Notes: generated by a model not told the origin, from the letters alone. 64,000 nucleotides of DNA from Flavobacteriaceae bacterium GSB9 (GCA_022749295.1 CP062007.1:3191501-3255500); one strand, 5' to 3'; shown: positions 43,268 to 52,159, counted from the stretch's first letter. Numbers and translations: made by a program.

Positions 43268-43275
43268 TATATTTG
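43268..43275 (+). promoter_or_regulatory. -7 element directly before the tatA-like gene
   Basis: TATATTTG, 4 nt before the GTG start, implying an almost leaderless mRNA. Confidence 0.4.
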
Positions 43276-43279
43276 TAAC

Positions 43280-43567
43280 GTGATACAACAAGCAACATTT
43301 TTATTCATCAGTGGTGCTGAAATAGCATTTATACTATTTATTGCTATAATGGTTTTTGGTGCCGATAAATTACCTGAAATAGCGCGTGGCCTAGGAAAGG
43401 GAATGCGAACTCTAAAAGATGCTACCAACGATATTAAGCACGAAATCACCAAAACAGCCGATAAAAACGGTATTGATACCAGCATAACAAAAGATGTAAA
43501 AAAGGAGTTGGATCAAGTAAAAGACGATTTAGAAGATTTTACGGGCTCAATTAAACGGAAGTTTTAA
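43280..43567 (+). CDS. tatA: TatA/TatE-family twin-arginine translocase subunit
   Basis: A 95-residue protein starting with GTG. One transmembrane helix (about 10-25, ending IMVFGADKLPEIA), the FGADKLPEIARGLGKGMR hinge and amphipathic helix, then a charged acidic/basic tail. This is the TatA pore-forming plan for export of folded proteins. No tatC is in the window. TatA and TatE/B cannot be told apart from sequence alone. Confidence 0.9.
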   Translation: MIQQATFLFISGAEIAFILFIAIMVFGADKLPEIARGLGKGMRTLKDATNDIKHEITKTADKNGIDTSITKDVKKELDQVKDDLEDFTGSIKRKF

Positions 43568-43646
43568 CCGTTCGTTTGTGATTCAATAATCAGTTCAGAT
43601 ATACAAAAAAAATCATAGGGATAATCTCAGAATGGTAGCCCTCCCC

Positions 43647-43727
43647 CTAAATAATTACCAAACTCTTTCCTTCTATAGCATTTTTATCAAGAACTTGTGC
43701 TACTTTTTTAAGAGCACCTTCAAAAAA
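43647..43727 (-). pseudogene. Short relic resembling the end of a dehydrogenase
   Basis: A 26-codon minus-strand stretch (FEGALKKVAQVLDKNAIEG, then KSLVII and stop) reads like the C-terminus of a medium-chain dehydrogenase/quinone reductase, with stops immediately upstream. The rest of the 43568-43770 gap has no recognised feature. Low confidence. Confidence 0.3.
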
Positions 43728-43770
43728 TTAAAGCGATAGTTGGGCTAGCCATCATCTGTAACGATAAATA

Positions 43771-44922
43771 TCAATAGGATTTGTCTATAATAAGTTTTCC
43801 TGAATGTAAATTGCTGTTAGTTGGAGTTATAATTTTATAAATGTATAAACCACTACCAATATTTTTTATCTCAATTTTTTCGGTTGAATTTTTAATCCAA
43901 TTTTTACTTCGATGAACCAGAGCTCCATTAAGAGTATAAATGAATATTTTTTTGCTGTCTGTGTTTTTTGAACTTAGGTAAAAGTAATTTTTAAAAGGAA
44001 TTGGATGGATTTTAAATTCGTTATCACTTTTTTTTTCAAAGGAATTAACAGATAGTGTGTTTTCAAATGTTGTTTCATTTGAAATAAGCACTGTTGAACG
44101 GTTTTCATCGCTTTGCAAGCCAACTTTATAGGTTCCAGAATCTGGATTAGATAGTGTTTGGTTTTTTCCTTCATTTATTTCTTCAATAGGGGTATCAAAC
44201 AAATACCATTGATAGCTGGCCGATTCTGGAGCGGTAAGTGTATTGCTAAATTCAGTAATATTAGTTTTTTCGGTAGTAAGTATTTCATAAATGTAATTTG
44301 CTATTTCTGATGCTCCAGTTGCATTAGGATGTATGCCGTCCGATAAAAACATTGCATTTTTATCTGACATATGGGTATACATGTCAACAAGATTAACACA
44401 CTCGTCAATGGCAACCTGTTTAATTTTTGGGTTCACTTCATTTTTTATTGTAGCATCTGAAATTTCCCATATTTCTTTATAAGCAGGAGGTACTAAGCAT
44501 GCATAAATTTCAGGTTTAGAGTCGAGCGATTTAAAAGATTTAATCATATCTACATAATCGCCGTAAAAGTCATCTTTATGAGGTGTCCAATTGGTGTTTA
44601 ATTTAGAGTCATTTGTGCCCAACATAATGATAACGATATCAGGATTTAAAGCTAGAGCTTGTGTATAAGCAGGTTCATTCCAATAAGGTCTATCTCCATT
44701 TTTTAGCATCGTTCTAGCGCTCACACCAAAGTTTGAGATTGAGTAGCCATTTCCTAATAAAACTTGAAGTCTTGCTGGATAACTTTGCGTTGAAGGTGAT
44801 GAAAGGCCATAGCCATAAGTAATACTGTTTCCCACACAAGCTACTTTTACTTGAGCATGAATGGCTATAGCAGTAACAAGGAAAAAGTTAAGTGAAAAAA
44901 TAATTTTTTGAATTTGCTTCAC
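43771..44922 (-). CDS. Secreted SGNH/GDSL hydrolase with T9SS sorting domain
   Basis: A 383-residue esterase-type protein. Signal peptide (FFLVTAIAIHAQ); SGNH block I VACVGNSITYGYGL with nucleophile Ser, block III MLGTNDS, block V DGIHPNATG with catalytic Asp and His. Residues about 220-300 form an Ig-like/PKD-like linker (ASYQWYLFDTP), and the last 75 residues are a T9SS type A sorting domain (HPIPFKNYFYLSSK ... GLYIYKI). Likely removes acyl or acetyl groups from surface or extracellular polysaccharides; exact substrate unknown. Confidence 0.9.
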   Translation of the reverse strand: MKQIQKIIFSLNFFLVTAIAIHAQVKVACVGNSITYGYGLSSPSTQSYPARLQVLLGNGYSISNFGVSARTMLKNGDRPYWNEPAYTQALALNPDIVIIMLGTNDSKLNTNWTPHKDDFYGDYVDMIKSFKSLDSKPEIYACLVPPAYKEIWEISDATIKNEVNPKIKQVAIDECVNLVDMYTHMSDKNAMFLSDGIHPNATGASEIANYIYEILTTEKTNITEFSNTLTAPESASYQWYLFDTPIEEINEGKNQTLSNPDSGTYKVGLQSDENRSTVLISNETTFENTLSVNSFEKKSDNEFKIHPIPFKNYFYLSSKNTDSKKIFIYTLNGALVHRSKNWIKNSTEKIEIKNIGSGLYIYKIITPTNSNLHSGKLIIDKSY

Positions 44923-45003
44923 AAGGTTTTATGTTTAAGTGAGAAAGAAGTTATTGGTTTTTTAGATTTTGAAAATACAATGAATTTTTATTTCATACAA
45001 TTG

Positions 45004-45648
45004 CTAAATTTTTCTACTGATGGTTAACCCATCTCTAATGGGTAGTATAACGGTTTCAACACGTGGGTCAACTTTTAAAAGCATGTTGTATTCAATGAGT
45101 GCAGGTGTGGAGGTGTCATCTTTTTTAAAGCTTGTCTCAAGTACTTTTCCGCTCCAAAGTACATTGTCAGACAGAATGATGCCGCCTGGGTTTAACTTAT
45201 TGATAATCACCTCAAAGTAGTTGGCATAGTTTTCTTTGTCGGCATCGATAAACACCAAATCATAGGTCTTGTTTAATTTGGGTATAATATCAAGTGCATT
45301 TCCTAAATGCTGAGAAATCTGTTCTCCAAACCCAGATTTATCGAAATATTTCCTTTGAAAATCATATAATTCCTCATTAACATCGATGGTATCTATAGTT
45401 CCGTTTTTTTGAAGGCCTTCAGCTAAGCACAGTGCAGAATACCCAGTGTAAGTACCTATTTCCAAAATATTTTTTGGGCTTATCAATTTCGATATCATGC
45501 TTAAAACTCTTCCTTGGTAATGCCCGCTTAACATTCGAGGCTGTAATATTTTTTGATAGGTTTCGCGGTTTAATTGTTGTAACAGTTCTGGTTCGTTTTC
45601 AGAATGGTGTACAACATATTCGTCGATATTTTCAGGTATAAAATGCAT
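45004..45648 (-). CDS. O-methyltransferase coupled to the kynurenine operon
   Basis: A 214-residue SAM-dependent O-methyltransferase of the caffeoyl-CoA/catechol type. Motif I ILEIGTYTGYSALCLAEGL, DTIDVNEEL, metal-binding DLVFIDADKENYANYFE and DNVLWSGK. In this family a divalent cation binds Asp/Asn and the substrate's vicinal hydroxyls. The start overlaps the stop of the ACMS decarboxylase gene by 1 nt, so translation is coupled. Its substrate is unknown; an ortho-aminophenol intermediate of the pathway, such as 3-hydroxykynurenine or 3-hydroxyanthranilate, is a guess. Confidence 0.88.
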   Translation of the reverse strand: MHFIPENIDEYVVHHSENEPELLQQLNRETYQKILQPRMLSGHYQGRVLSMISKLISPKNILEIGTYTGYSALCLAEGLQKNGTIDTIDVNEELYDFQRKYFDKSGFGEQISQHLGNALDIIPKLNKTYDLVFIDADKENYANYFEVIINKLNPGGIILSDNVLWSGKVLETSFKKDDTSTPALIEYNMLLKVDPRVETVILPIRDGLTISRKI

Positions 45649-46733
45649 TAGTTTAATATTCTGTGAATTAATTTTTGTTTGGCTGCTTCGTCATCTCCAC
45701 ACAACCATTGTATTACGTTTTCTTCCCACATGGCATCATGTTCGGTTTGAGAAATGATGTTTCGCTCTTTGGCCAAATCTAAAATTTTTCCTGGGTACGA
45801 CGATTGTTGTGTGCTTTCCATTTCACCCAACGGATATGGGTCGTCCAATCCCATTAAAACTTGTTTGGCGCCGTGGTTTTTTATCAATAACTCCAAGCCT
45901 CCCGTATCGTGTACTAAGGTGTCAAAAAAAATATTTTTGTGGCCTACGGCTTTTCTGGGGTGGTGCTTGCCTTCAAATAAATCGGGACGGCCATCAAAGC
46001 CTTGAATCCGTCTTCCTAGGTTTATTTGTGCCAATTGGCCGCCATGGGCGAAACAGGTTCTCATGTTCGGATACTTTTCTTGATAGCCGTTAAGGGTTAA
46101 AAAATGATAAGCATCACCACATTGGGCAAGCATCCAAATTAGGTGAAAACGCCAAGCTGTATTTTCGAGTTTAATAAACTTTTCGCCATCATAAGGATGA
46201 ATTTCAACTGCTAGATTATATTGATTGGCCATCTCAAAAATGGGTTCGTTCTCTTCGTCAAAAATACATCGCCAAGTACCAATCGTGTCCATGTAATGCG
46301 TGGGCAAACACAACAGTTGCATACCGTGCTCTTCAACGCAGCGTTCTATTTCCCAACAAGCGCTCCTTACAAATCCAGGGTGTACAACAAAACCACAAGT
46401 AAATTTGCTGGGGTAATCGTGCTGAATACGTGCATTAAAATCATTTTGAAAACGCAGTGCTTTTTTCATTTCCTCAACCCGTAAACCATTACCGTAAAGT
46501 TGAGATAGGTTTAAAACTACAGCGTGGTCGATGTTGTAACGCGACATCCAATCTAGTTTTTCGTGGAGGAAAAAACTCGAATCGGTTACAGGTCGGCTCC
46601 AATCTTTTTGGAGCATAAATTTTCGGTCTTTATCTACCCAAAAAATACCCTTTTCGCGCATGTATTCTGGGATTTCCTCGGGGTAAGGAAGTAGATGCGA
46701 ATGGCCATTTATGCGAAGCTTACGATTTTCCAT
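45648..46733 (-). CDS. Amidohydrolase, probable ACMS decarboxylase
   Basis: Converts 2-amino-3-carboxymuconate-6-semialdehyde to 2-aminomuconate-6-semialdehyde in tryptophan degradation (ACMSD), by family and operon context. 361 residues. Metal ligands: HSH in INGHSHLLP, His in the LAVEIHPYDG segment, His in CFAHGGQ and Asp in MGLDDPYPLG. The last motif and the HPG segment are typical of ACMSD-type amidohydrolases. It lies 77 bp after the 3-hydroxyanthranilate dioxygenase that makes its substrate. Confidence 0.85.
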   Translation of the reverse strand: MENRKLRINGHSHLLPYPEEIPEYMREKGIFWVDKDRKFMLQKDWSRPVTDSSFFLHEKLDWMSRYNIDHAVVLNLSQLYGNGLRVEEMKKALRFQNDFNARIQHDYPSKFTCGFVVHPGFVRSACWEIERCVEEHGMQLLCLPTHYMDTIGTWRCIFDEENEPIFEMANQYNLAVEIHPYDGEKFIKLENTAWRFHLIWMLAQCGDAYHFLTLNGYQEKYPNMRTCFAHGGQLAQINLGRRIQGFDGRPDLFEGKHHPRKAVGHKNIFFDTLVHDTGGLELLIKNHGAKQVLMGLDDPYPLGEMESTQQSSYPGKILDLAKERNIISQTEHDAMWEENVIQWLCGDDEAAKQKLIHRILN

Positions 46734-46810
46734 AATTTATTTGTCGTGGTATACTTTTGTCTTGGTAGTACTTCGTCATAATTTTTTAGTAATGACAAAT
46801 TTTATAATAC

Positions 46811-47347
46811 TTAATCTTTGAGTTTAACCTTTTTTGGTGGCTGCATGATTTCGCCACAATTCGGGCAACTACGTTTATCTTTATCGCTGTAATAATTGTC
46901 GAATATTTTGGGCATATCGGTTTCAATGTCTTCAAGGGTGAAATCTTCCTCATAGAGTTTGGTAGTACAATTTTCACAAAACCACATCAGGGCATCTTTC
47001 ATGCCTTTTGGTCGCTTGTATTCTATAACGAGTCCAACGGTGTTGGCACCGCGTTGTGGTGAATGTGGTACTTTTGGCGGTAGTAAATAAATGTCACCTT
47101 CTTTAATATGGACATCTTTAGGCTTGCCGTTGTCGATTATTTTTAAAACAATATCGCCTTCCACTTGATAGAAAAATTCGGGTGTTTCGTTGTAGTGATA
47201 GTCTTTTCGGTTGTTAGGACCGCCAACGACCATCACGATAAAATCGCCATCTTTCCATACCACTTTATTGCTAACAGGAGGCTTTAAGAGATGTCTGTTT
47301 TCTTCAATCCAATCTTTAAAATTTAATGGGGAAACTAATTTGCTCAT
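46811..47347 (-). CDS. 3-hydroxyanthranilate 3,4-dioxygenase
   Basis: Ring-cleaving cupin dioxygenase that converts 3-hydroxyanthranilate to ACMS with O2 and Fe(II). 178 residues, usual for the bacterial type. Iron ligands in KDYHYNETPEFFYQ (His, Glu) and His in PPKVPHSPQRG. The C-terminal rubredoxin-like iron site has two Cys pairs (CENCTTKL, CPNCGEI), as in bacterial enzymes. Upstream neighbour in the operon is the SDR. Confidence 0.96.
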   Translation of the reverse strand: MSKLVSPLNFKDWIEENRHLLKPPVSNKVVWKDGDFIVMVVGGPNNRKDYHYNETPEFFYQVEGDIVLKIIDNGKPKDVHIKEGDIYLLPPKVPHSPQRGANTVGLVIEYKRPKGMKDALMWFCENCTTKLYEEDFTLEDIETDMPKIFDNYYSDKDKRSCPNCGEIMQPPKKVKLKD

Positions 47348-47372
47348 AATTCAAAACATTTACATTATAAAG

Positions 47373-48155
47373 TTACAAACTTTTTGTGCGTCCACCATCA
47401 ACAGGAATGTTAATGCCATTAATGTATGCAGCAGGTTGACTGGCTAAAAACGCCACGGCACTTGCTGTTTCTTCGGGTTTGGCAAAACGTTTGGCCGGTG
47501 TGTAATTTTTCATGGTTTCGGTCATGCTCTCTAAGGATATATCTTCGTTGTTGGCTTTAATTTTTATAATGTCGTTTAATCGTTCGGTTTCAGTAAACCC
47601 GGGGAGCACATTGTTTACGGTAATGCCAAAAGCGCCTAATTCTAACGAAAGCGTTTTGCTCCAGTTTCCAACAGCGCCACGAATGGTGTTGCTCACCCCT
47701 AATCCAGGAATAGGTTCTTTCACTGAAGTGGAAATAATATTGATAATTCTGCCAAACCCTTCTTGTTTCATAAAGGGAATAGTTGCCTGTGCCAACACGT
47801 GGTTACATTTTATGTGCATGGTAAAGGCATTGTCAAATTCATCAAGACTAGCCGTTAGAATCTCTCCGCTTCTAGGGCCGCCTGTATTATTGACAAGAAT
47901 GTGGAAACCGTGATTTTTTTCAATAAACTTAATGACTTGCTCTTGCAAATCTCTTGGGTTGGCAAAATCGGCTACAATGTAGCTGTGATTTCGGTGTTGT
48001 GGTAGTTCTTCTAAAACAGCTTTTAATTTTTCTCTGTTTCTGGCAACTAATGTAACGTTAACCCCTTCGTTAGCCAAAGCGATAGCGGTTGCTTTACCTA
48101 TTCCTTGCGTGCTTCCGCATACTAAGGCGTTTTTGTTGTTTATTTTTAAATCCAT
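47373..48155 (-). CDS. SDR-family oxidoreductase in the kynurenine operon
   Basis: A 260-residue short-chain dehydrogenase. Cofactor motif CGSTQGIGKATA, NNTGGPRSG (NNAG-like), the catalytic Ser in IINIISTSVKEP. The usual YxxxK is replaced: NTIRGAVGNWSKTL stands where Tyr-x3-Lys is expected, with no Tyr. The missing Tyr suggests an atypical SDR or altered chemistry. Substrate unknown; the operon hints at a kynurenine-pathway intermediate. Confidence 0.88.
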   Translation of the reverse strand: MDLKINNKNALVCGSTQGIGKATAIALANEGVNVTLVARNREKLKAVLEELPQHRNHSYIVADFANPRDLQEQVIKFIEKNHGFHILVNNTGGPRSGEILTASLDEFDNAFTMHIKCNHVLAQATIPFMKQEGFGRIINIISTSVKEPIPGLGVSNTIRGAVGNWSKTLSLELGAFGITVNNVLPGFTETERLNDIIKIKANNEDISLESMTETMKNYTPAKRFAKPEETASAVAFLASQPAAYINGINIPVDGGRTKSL

Positions 48156-48178
48156 TATGATGTTCTTTTTTTTTTAAG

Positions 48179-49576
48179 TTATTTTAATCCAGCAATTCTA
48201 TCATCTTCTATAATAGATTGTGTTTCTTTTTTTATTTTTTCTAGGTTTACTTTTAAATCGCCGTTTAGGTTAATTTGCTTATCCGACAGGAGGTTTAAAA
48301 TAGCCTTATCTTGTGCTCTTCCTTTTATCATTGCTTCACGATAGCCTATATTTTCATTAAAGGTTACCATGGAATATTTAGATGAATATTCGTAGGGGAA
48401 TGATTTTTCTAATGCCATTTCTATCTTTCGTTTTTCTTGAAAAATGGGATTAGCTACGTGGTCTTTCATTTCGTGGAAATTATCAATCGCCAAATCGGCA
48501 ATGGCATCGGTGTCTTTTTTTCTGTTTTTTTCAAAGGTTTTAAAAATAGTTTCCCAATCGGTCAAACCTTCTTCTAAAACTTTATCGAATTCAGTGACAT
48601 CTTCAAAAGAGGCATTCATACCCTGCCCATAAAACGGAACAATGGCATGGGCGGCATCACCCATTAAAAGGGTATTGCCTTTGTAATGCCACGGCGAACA
48701 TTTTATGGTGCCTAATGGAGACGTGGGGTTGTTAAAAAAGTCGTCCAATAAATTAGGCATCATTGCCAAGGCATCTGGAAATTCCTTTCTGAAAAACTCC
48801 AGTACCTCCTTTTCGGTGGTAAGGTTGTTAAAATTATAAGCACCTTCATCATAGCTTAAAAACAAGGTAACGGTAAAGCTGCCATCTAAATTGGGCAATG
48901 CAATAAGCATAAAATCGCCTCGTGGCCAAATATGAAGGGCATTTTTATAGGTTTTGAAAGCACCACCTTCATCTGGCAAAATACTGAGTTCTTTGTAACC
49001 GTGCGTTAAATAATCCTGGGAAAAGCTGAATAAGAATTTTTTGCCTAGATAATAACTCTTTCGCATGGCTGACCCCGCACCATCTGCTGCAATAATAACA
49101 TCTGCATCTTCAATAAATTGCTTTTTGGTGTGGTAATCTTCAAATAGCGCTGTGGTTTTTTCGAAATCGACCGACTTGCATTTTTGGTTGAAATAAATTT
49201 TAACGTTGTCATGCTTTTCGGCTTCATCCAAAAGCAATGCATTTAAATCGCCCCTGGAAACAGAATTGATGTATTCGTAATCACGTCCGCTATAATTTGA
49301 GAGGAACGTGTTGCCATGCGTGTCGTGAATCATACGTCCGTTCATTGGGATACAAAGGGCTTTAACCTGCTCTTTTAGTCCCACCAATTTCATGGCTTTA
49401 CTGCCGCGATTGGAAAATGCCAGATTAATGGAACGACCAGCACTGATATCCACTTTACGTAAATCGGAGCGTTTTTCGTAAACCGAAACATTATACCCGC
49501 GCTGGCCTAGACGTAAGGCCAAAAGGCTACCACAGAGCCCTGCTCCAATTATCAATATGTTTTGTTGTTTATTCAT
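48179..49576 (-). CDS. kmo: Kynurenine 3-monooxygenase
   Basis: FAD- and NADPH-dependent hydroxylase making 3-hydroxykynurenine from L-kynurenine. 465 residues. Rossmann GxGxxG IIGAGLCGSLLALRLGQRG at the N-terminus, VYEKRSDLRK, GRSINLAFSNRG (KMO-characteristic), and the FAD-binding LMGDAAHAIVPFYGQGMNA. Its start overlaps the 3' end of kynU by 8 nt. C-terminal hydrophobic anchor of the eukaryotic enzyme is absent. Confidence 0.96.
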   Translation of the reverse strand: MNKQQNILIIGAGLCGSLLALRLGQRGYNVSVYEKRSDLRKVDISAGRSINLAFSNRGSKAMKLVGLKEQVKALCIPMNGRMIHDTHGNTFLSNYSGRDYEYINSVSRGDLNALLLDEAEKHDNVKIYFNQKCKSVDFEKTTALFEDYHTKKQFIEDADVIIAADGAGSAMRKSYYLGKKFLFSFSQDYLTHGYKELSILPDEGGAFKTYKNALHIWPRGDFMLIALPNLDGSFTVTLFLSYDEGAYNFNNLTTEKEVLEFFRKEFPDALAMMPNLLDDFFNNPTSPLGTIKCSPWHYKGNTLLMGDAAHAIVPFYGQGMNASFEDVTEFDKVLEEGLTDWETIFKTFEKNRKKDTDAIADLAIDNFHEMKDHVANPIFQEKRKIEMALEKSFPYEYSSKYSMVTFNENIGYREAMIKGRAQDKAILNLLSDKQINLNGDLKVNLEKIKKETQSIIEDDRIAGLK

Positions 49577-50840
49577 TTAAAATAGCTTTCAGTTTTTCAA
49601 CCAATTTGTAGACGTCTTCAAACGAATTATAAAAGGGCACAGGGGCACACCGGATAACGTCGGGTTCGCGCCAATCACTAATAACTCCAGACTTTGTTAG
49701 TTGATCATATAGCGATTTATCGGCATTTTTCACTTGAATAGATAGTTGACAACCGCGCTCGTTTGGGTTTTCGGGCGTAATAATTTTAATGGTGTCTTCT
49801 CCCAATTGTTTCAATAAAAACTCTAAATAGCCCGTTAGTTTTTTTGATTTTTTCGTGAGTTTTTCCATGCCCACTTCACTGAACATGTCCAATGAGGCTT
49901 TTATGGCGGCCATCGATAAAATAGGCGGGTTACTTAACTGCCAGCCTTCGGCTCCCGGAAGTTGGTCAAATTCACCTCGCATGTTAAACCGGGTTTGTTT
50001 GTTGTGGCTCCACCAACCTGTAAATCGGTTAAGGGCTTTGTTGTAGGCATGCCGTTCGTGTACAAAGCACCCCGCCAAACTGCCCGGTCCGGAATTTAAA
50101 TATTTATAGGTGCACCATGCGGCAAAATCGGCTCCGGATTCATGCAAATTAAGTTTTACGTTACCAGCGCCGTGGGCACAATCAAACCCAACTTTGCAAC
50201 CGTATTTATGGCCTATTTGGGTAATACGTTTTAAATCGAAAGACTGGCCAGTGTAATAATTTACGCCACCAATCATAATCAAGGCAATGTCGTCGCCTTG
50301 TTTGGCTAAAATATTTTCTAAATCTTCATAACGGAGTAACTCTTCGCCATCGCGGGGTTTCCATAAAACCAATCCGTTGTGGTGGTCAAATCCGTGATGG
50401 CGCAATTGCGATTCTACGGCATACTTATCCGAAGGAAATGCGTCACCTTCAATTAAAATTTTATACCGTTTTTTTGTGGGTTGATAAAACGACACCATTA
50501 AAAAGTGCAGGTTGGCGGTGAGGGTGTTCATAACCACCACCTCAATGGGCTTGGCCCCTACAGTTTTCGCCATGCTTTCGGTTAAAAACTCATGATAAGA
50601 TAACCACGGGTTTTTTGCTGCAAAATGGCCTTCTACACCTAAATGGGCCCAATCGTCGAGTTCTTGGTTTACGTAAGCTTTTGTGGTTTTAGGTTGTAAG
50701 CCCAACGAATTTCCAGTCATGTAAATTAAATTGCTGCCGTTAGCATCTTTTGGGATGTAAAACTGATTTCGGTAGTGTTTTAATTCGTCTTTATGGTCTT
50801 GTTGTAAGGCGTACTCCAGACCGCTTTTATATGTGGACAA
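49569..50840 (-). CDS. kynU: Kynureninase
   Basis: PLP-dependent hydrolase that cleaves 3-hydroxykynurenine (or kynurenine) into 3-hydroxyanthranilate (or anthranilate) and alanine. 423 residues. Landmarks: YMTGNSLGLQP, NTLTANLHFLM, FDCAHGAGN with the PLP-binding Asp, the lysine in WCTYKYLNSGPGS, and WWSHNKQTRFNM. First gene of the operon, behind a good promoter; overlaps kmo by 8 nt. Confidence 0.97.
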   Translation of the reverse strand: MSTYKSGLEYALQQDHKDELKHYRNQFYIPKDANGSNLIYMTGNSLGLQPKTTKAYVNQELDDWAHLGVEGHFAAKNPWLSYHEFLTESMAKTVGAKPIEVVVMNTLTANLHFLMVSFYQPTKKRYKILIEGDAFPSDKYAVESQLRHHGFDHHNGLVLWKPRDGEELLRYEDLENILAKQGDDIALIMIGGVNYYTGQSFDLKRITQIGHKYGCKVGFDCAHGAGNVKLNLHESGADFAAWCTYKYLNSGPGSLAGCFVHERHAYNKALNRFTGWWSHNKQTRFNMRGEFDQLPGAEGWQLSNPPILSMAAIKASLDMFSEVGMEKLTKKSKKLTGYLEFLLKQLGEDTIKIITPENPNERGCQLSIQVKNADKSLYDQLTKSGVISDWREPDVIRCAPVPFYNSFEDVYKLVEKLKAILNE

Positions 50841-50865
50841 GGTGTTTTTGATTTTCGGTTTCTAA

Positions 50866-50898
50866 CAAAAATAACAATTATAAAAATAGAAATGCCAA
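50866..50898 (-). promoter_or_regulatory. Promoter of the kynurenine operon
   Basis: On the minus strand, TTG (50896-50898), 22-nt spacer, TATTTTTG (50866-50873), 25 nt upstream of the kynU ATG. Confidence 0.6.
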
Positions 50899-50956
50899 CG
50901 GGAAACGGAAGAAAAATTTGCGGCATATTTCGTATATTTATTAAAAACTTTATTTG

Positions 50957-51376
50957 ATGAAAGGAACAAAGGAATATACTAATGGCGAGGTTACTATAGT
51001 TTGGAAGCCCGAAGCCTGTATTCATTCAGGTATTTGTGTTAAAGGGTTGCCCAGGGTTTTTAGGCCCAATATGAGGCCATGGATAACCATTGATGGCGCT
51101 GAGACCGAAGATTTAATTAATCAAGTAGCACAGTGCCCATCGGGTGCGTTAAGTTATTATATAAATGCTCATGTTAAATCGGCTTCTACGGTTAATGAGG
51201 CAAAAGTGGAAGTATTAAGCAACGGACCTTTAATGGTTCATGGTACAATTAAGGTAATTAATGCGGATGGTAGTACCGAAATGAAAAATAAGACCACGGC
51301 GTTTTGTAGGTGCGGTTCATCGGGTAACAAGCCGTATTGTGATGGTAGCCATGTAAAGTCGAAATTTAAAGGGTAG
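50957..51376 (+). CDS. Ferredoxin-like / CDGSH fused iron-sulfur protein
   Basis: A 139-residue protein. The start is ATG 50957; a TTG three bases earlier is also open. N-terminal Fer4_19-like divergent mono-cluster domain (EACIHSGICVKGLPRVF ... VAQCPSGALSY; Cys ligands in CxxxxxC and CPSGAL) followed by a C-terminal CDGSH domain (FCRCGSSGNKPYCDGSH), which binds 2Fe-2S with three Cys and one His. Two cluster types in one protein suggest electron transfer or cluster handling. Partner unknown; divergent from kynU. Confidence 0.9.
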   Translation: MKGTKEYTNGEVTIVWKPEACIHSGICVKGLPRVFRPNMRPWITIDGAETEDLINQVAQCPSGALSYYINAHVKSASTVNEAKVEVLSNGPLMVHGTIKVINADGSTEMKNKTTAFCRCGSSGNKPYCDGSHVKSKFKG

Positions 51377-51389
51377 GCCAGAACACGAA

Positions 51390-51420
51390 AAAGCGCTTCA
51401 ACCAGTGGTTAAAGCGCTTT
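51390..51420. terminator. Hairpin between the CDGSH gene and the convergent lipoprotein gene
   Basis: Nine-bp outer stem aaagcgctt/aagcgcttt, one mismatch, four more pairs, 3-nt loop. The 5' flank is A-rich, so termination is likelier on the minus strand. Confidence 0.6.
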
Positions 51421-51511
51421 AAAATATATAGACGCATACGCGGAATAGTAGTTTTTATACTGTATATACGTTGCTTAGTTTGCTGTTGGATGTTTATAGT
51501 GTTCTGCTAGA

Positions 51512-52159
51512 CTATTCCTTAATCACCGAAACCTCTGAAATTTTTAGGTTCCAGTCACTTTTCCCTTTTTTATGGTCTAATGCTATTTTTAGGCCGTTAA
51601 AATTTTGATAATTTTCAAAGGTGTTGGCTAAGGAAGTTTCTTTTTGGTTGCCTCTTCTGTAAATCCACTCTTTGATTGTGTAATTGTCGTTATAGAAAAT
51701 ATCGTATGCATCGCCAGGCGTGTAACCGCCTTTATTAGGATAGGTGATGGTGATTTTATTGAGTTGCATTTTGCTAATGGGTGCCATAGCTTTTTCAGGT
51801 GCTGAAATGTTGGCACTTTTGTCCCAAACCAACTGAAAAGGAATAAGCAGCCAAAACTTATCGTTTATAAAAGCTTGGTCGGCTTTTAGAGTGGTGCTGT
51901 CTACTTGTTTTCTGTTGTAGTTAAGCGTGTCGTTTTCAGTCATTAGGGTCACCGCATTGGTTTTAGGGTGCCAAATCCAGCTTCGTTTTTCAGCAAATGT
52001 AAATTGAATTTTAGAAACCTTGTTCCAATGTTTAAAACCATGGGCATTGGCTATTTTTTGGGCTACCGATATTTCAGGTTTGACTTCTTTGGTTTTTGGT
52101 TTTTGTTTGCAGTTTGTAAAAATAAAAACGGCTATTGCGATGAAAATGATTTTCTTCAT
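51512..52159 (-). CDS. Lipoprotein of unknown function
   Basis: A 215-residue lipoprotein (signal ends FIFTNCKQ, Cys17). The mature part is beta-rich with many aromatic residues (IQFTFAEKRSWIWHPKTN, ITYPNKGGYTPGDAYDIFYND), suggesting a LolA/LolB-like outer-membrane lipoprotein fold, an inference. No family recognised with confidence. Confidence 0.7.
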   Translation of the reverse strand: MKKIIFIAIAVFIFTNCKQKPKTKEVKPEISVAQKIANAHGFKHWNKVSKIQFTFAEKRSWIWHPKTNAVTLMTENDTLNYNRKQVDSTTLKADQAFINDKFWLLIPFQLVWDKSANISAPEKAMAPISKMQLNKITITYPNKGGYTPGDAYDIFYNDNYTIKEWIYRRGNQKETSLANTFENYQNFNGLKIALDHKKGKSDWNLKISEVSVIKE

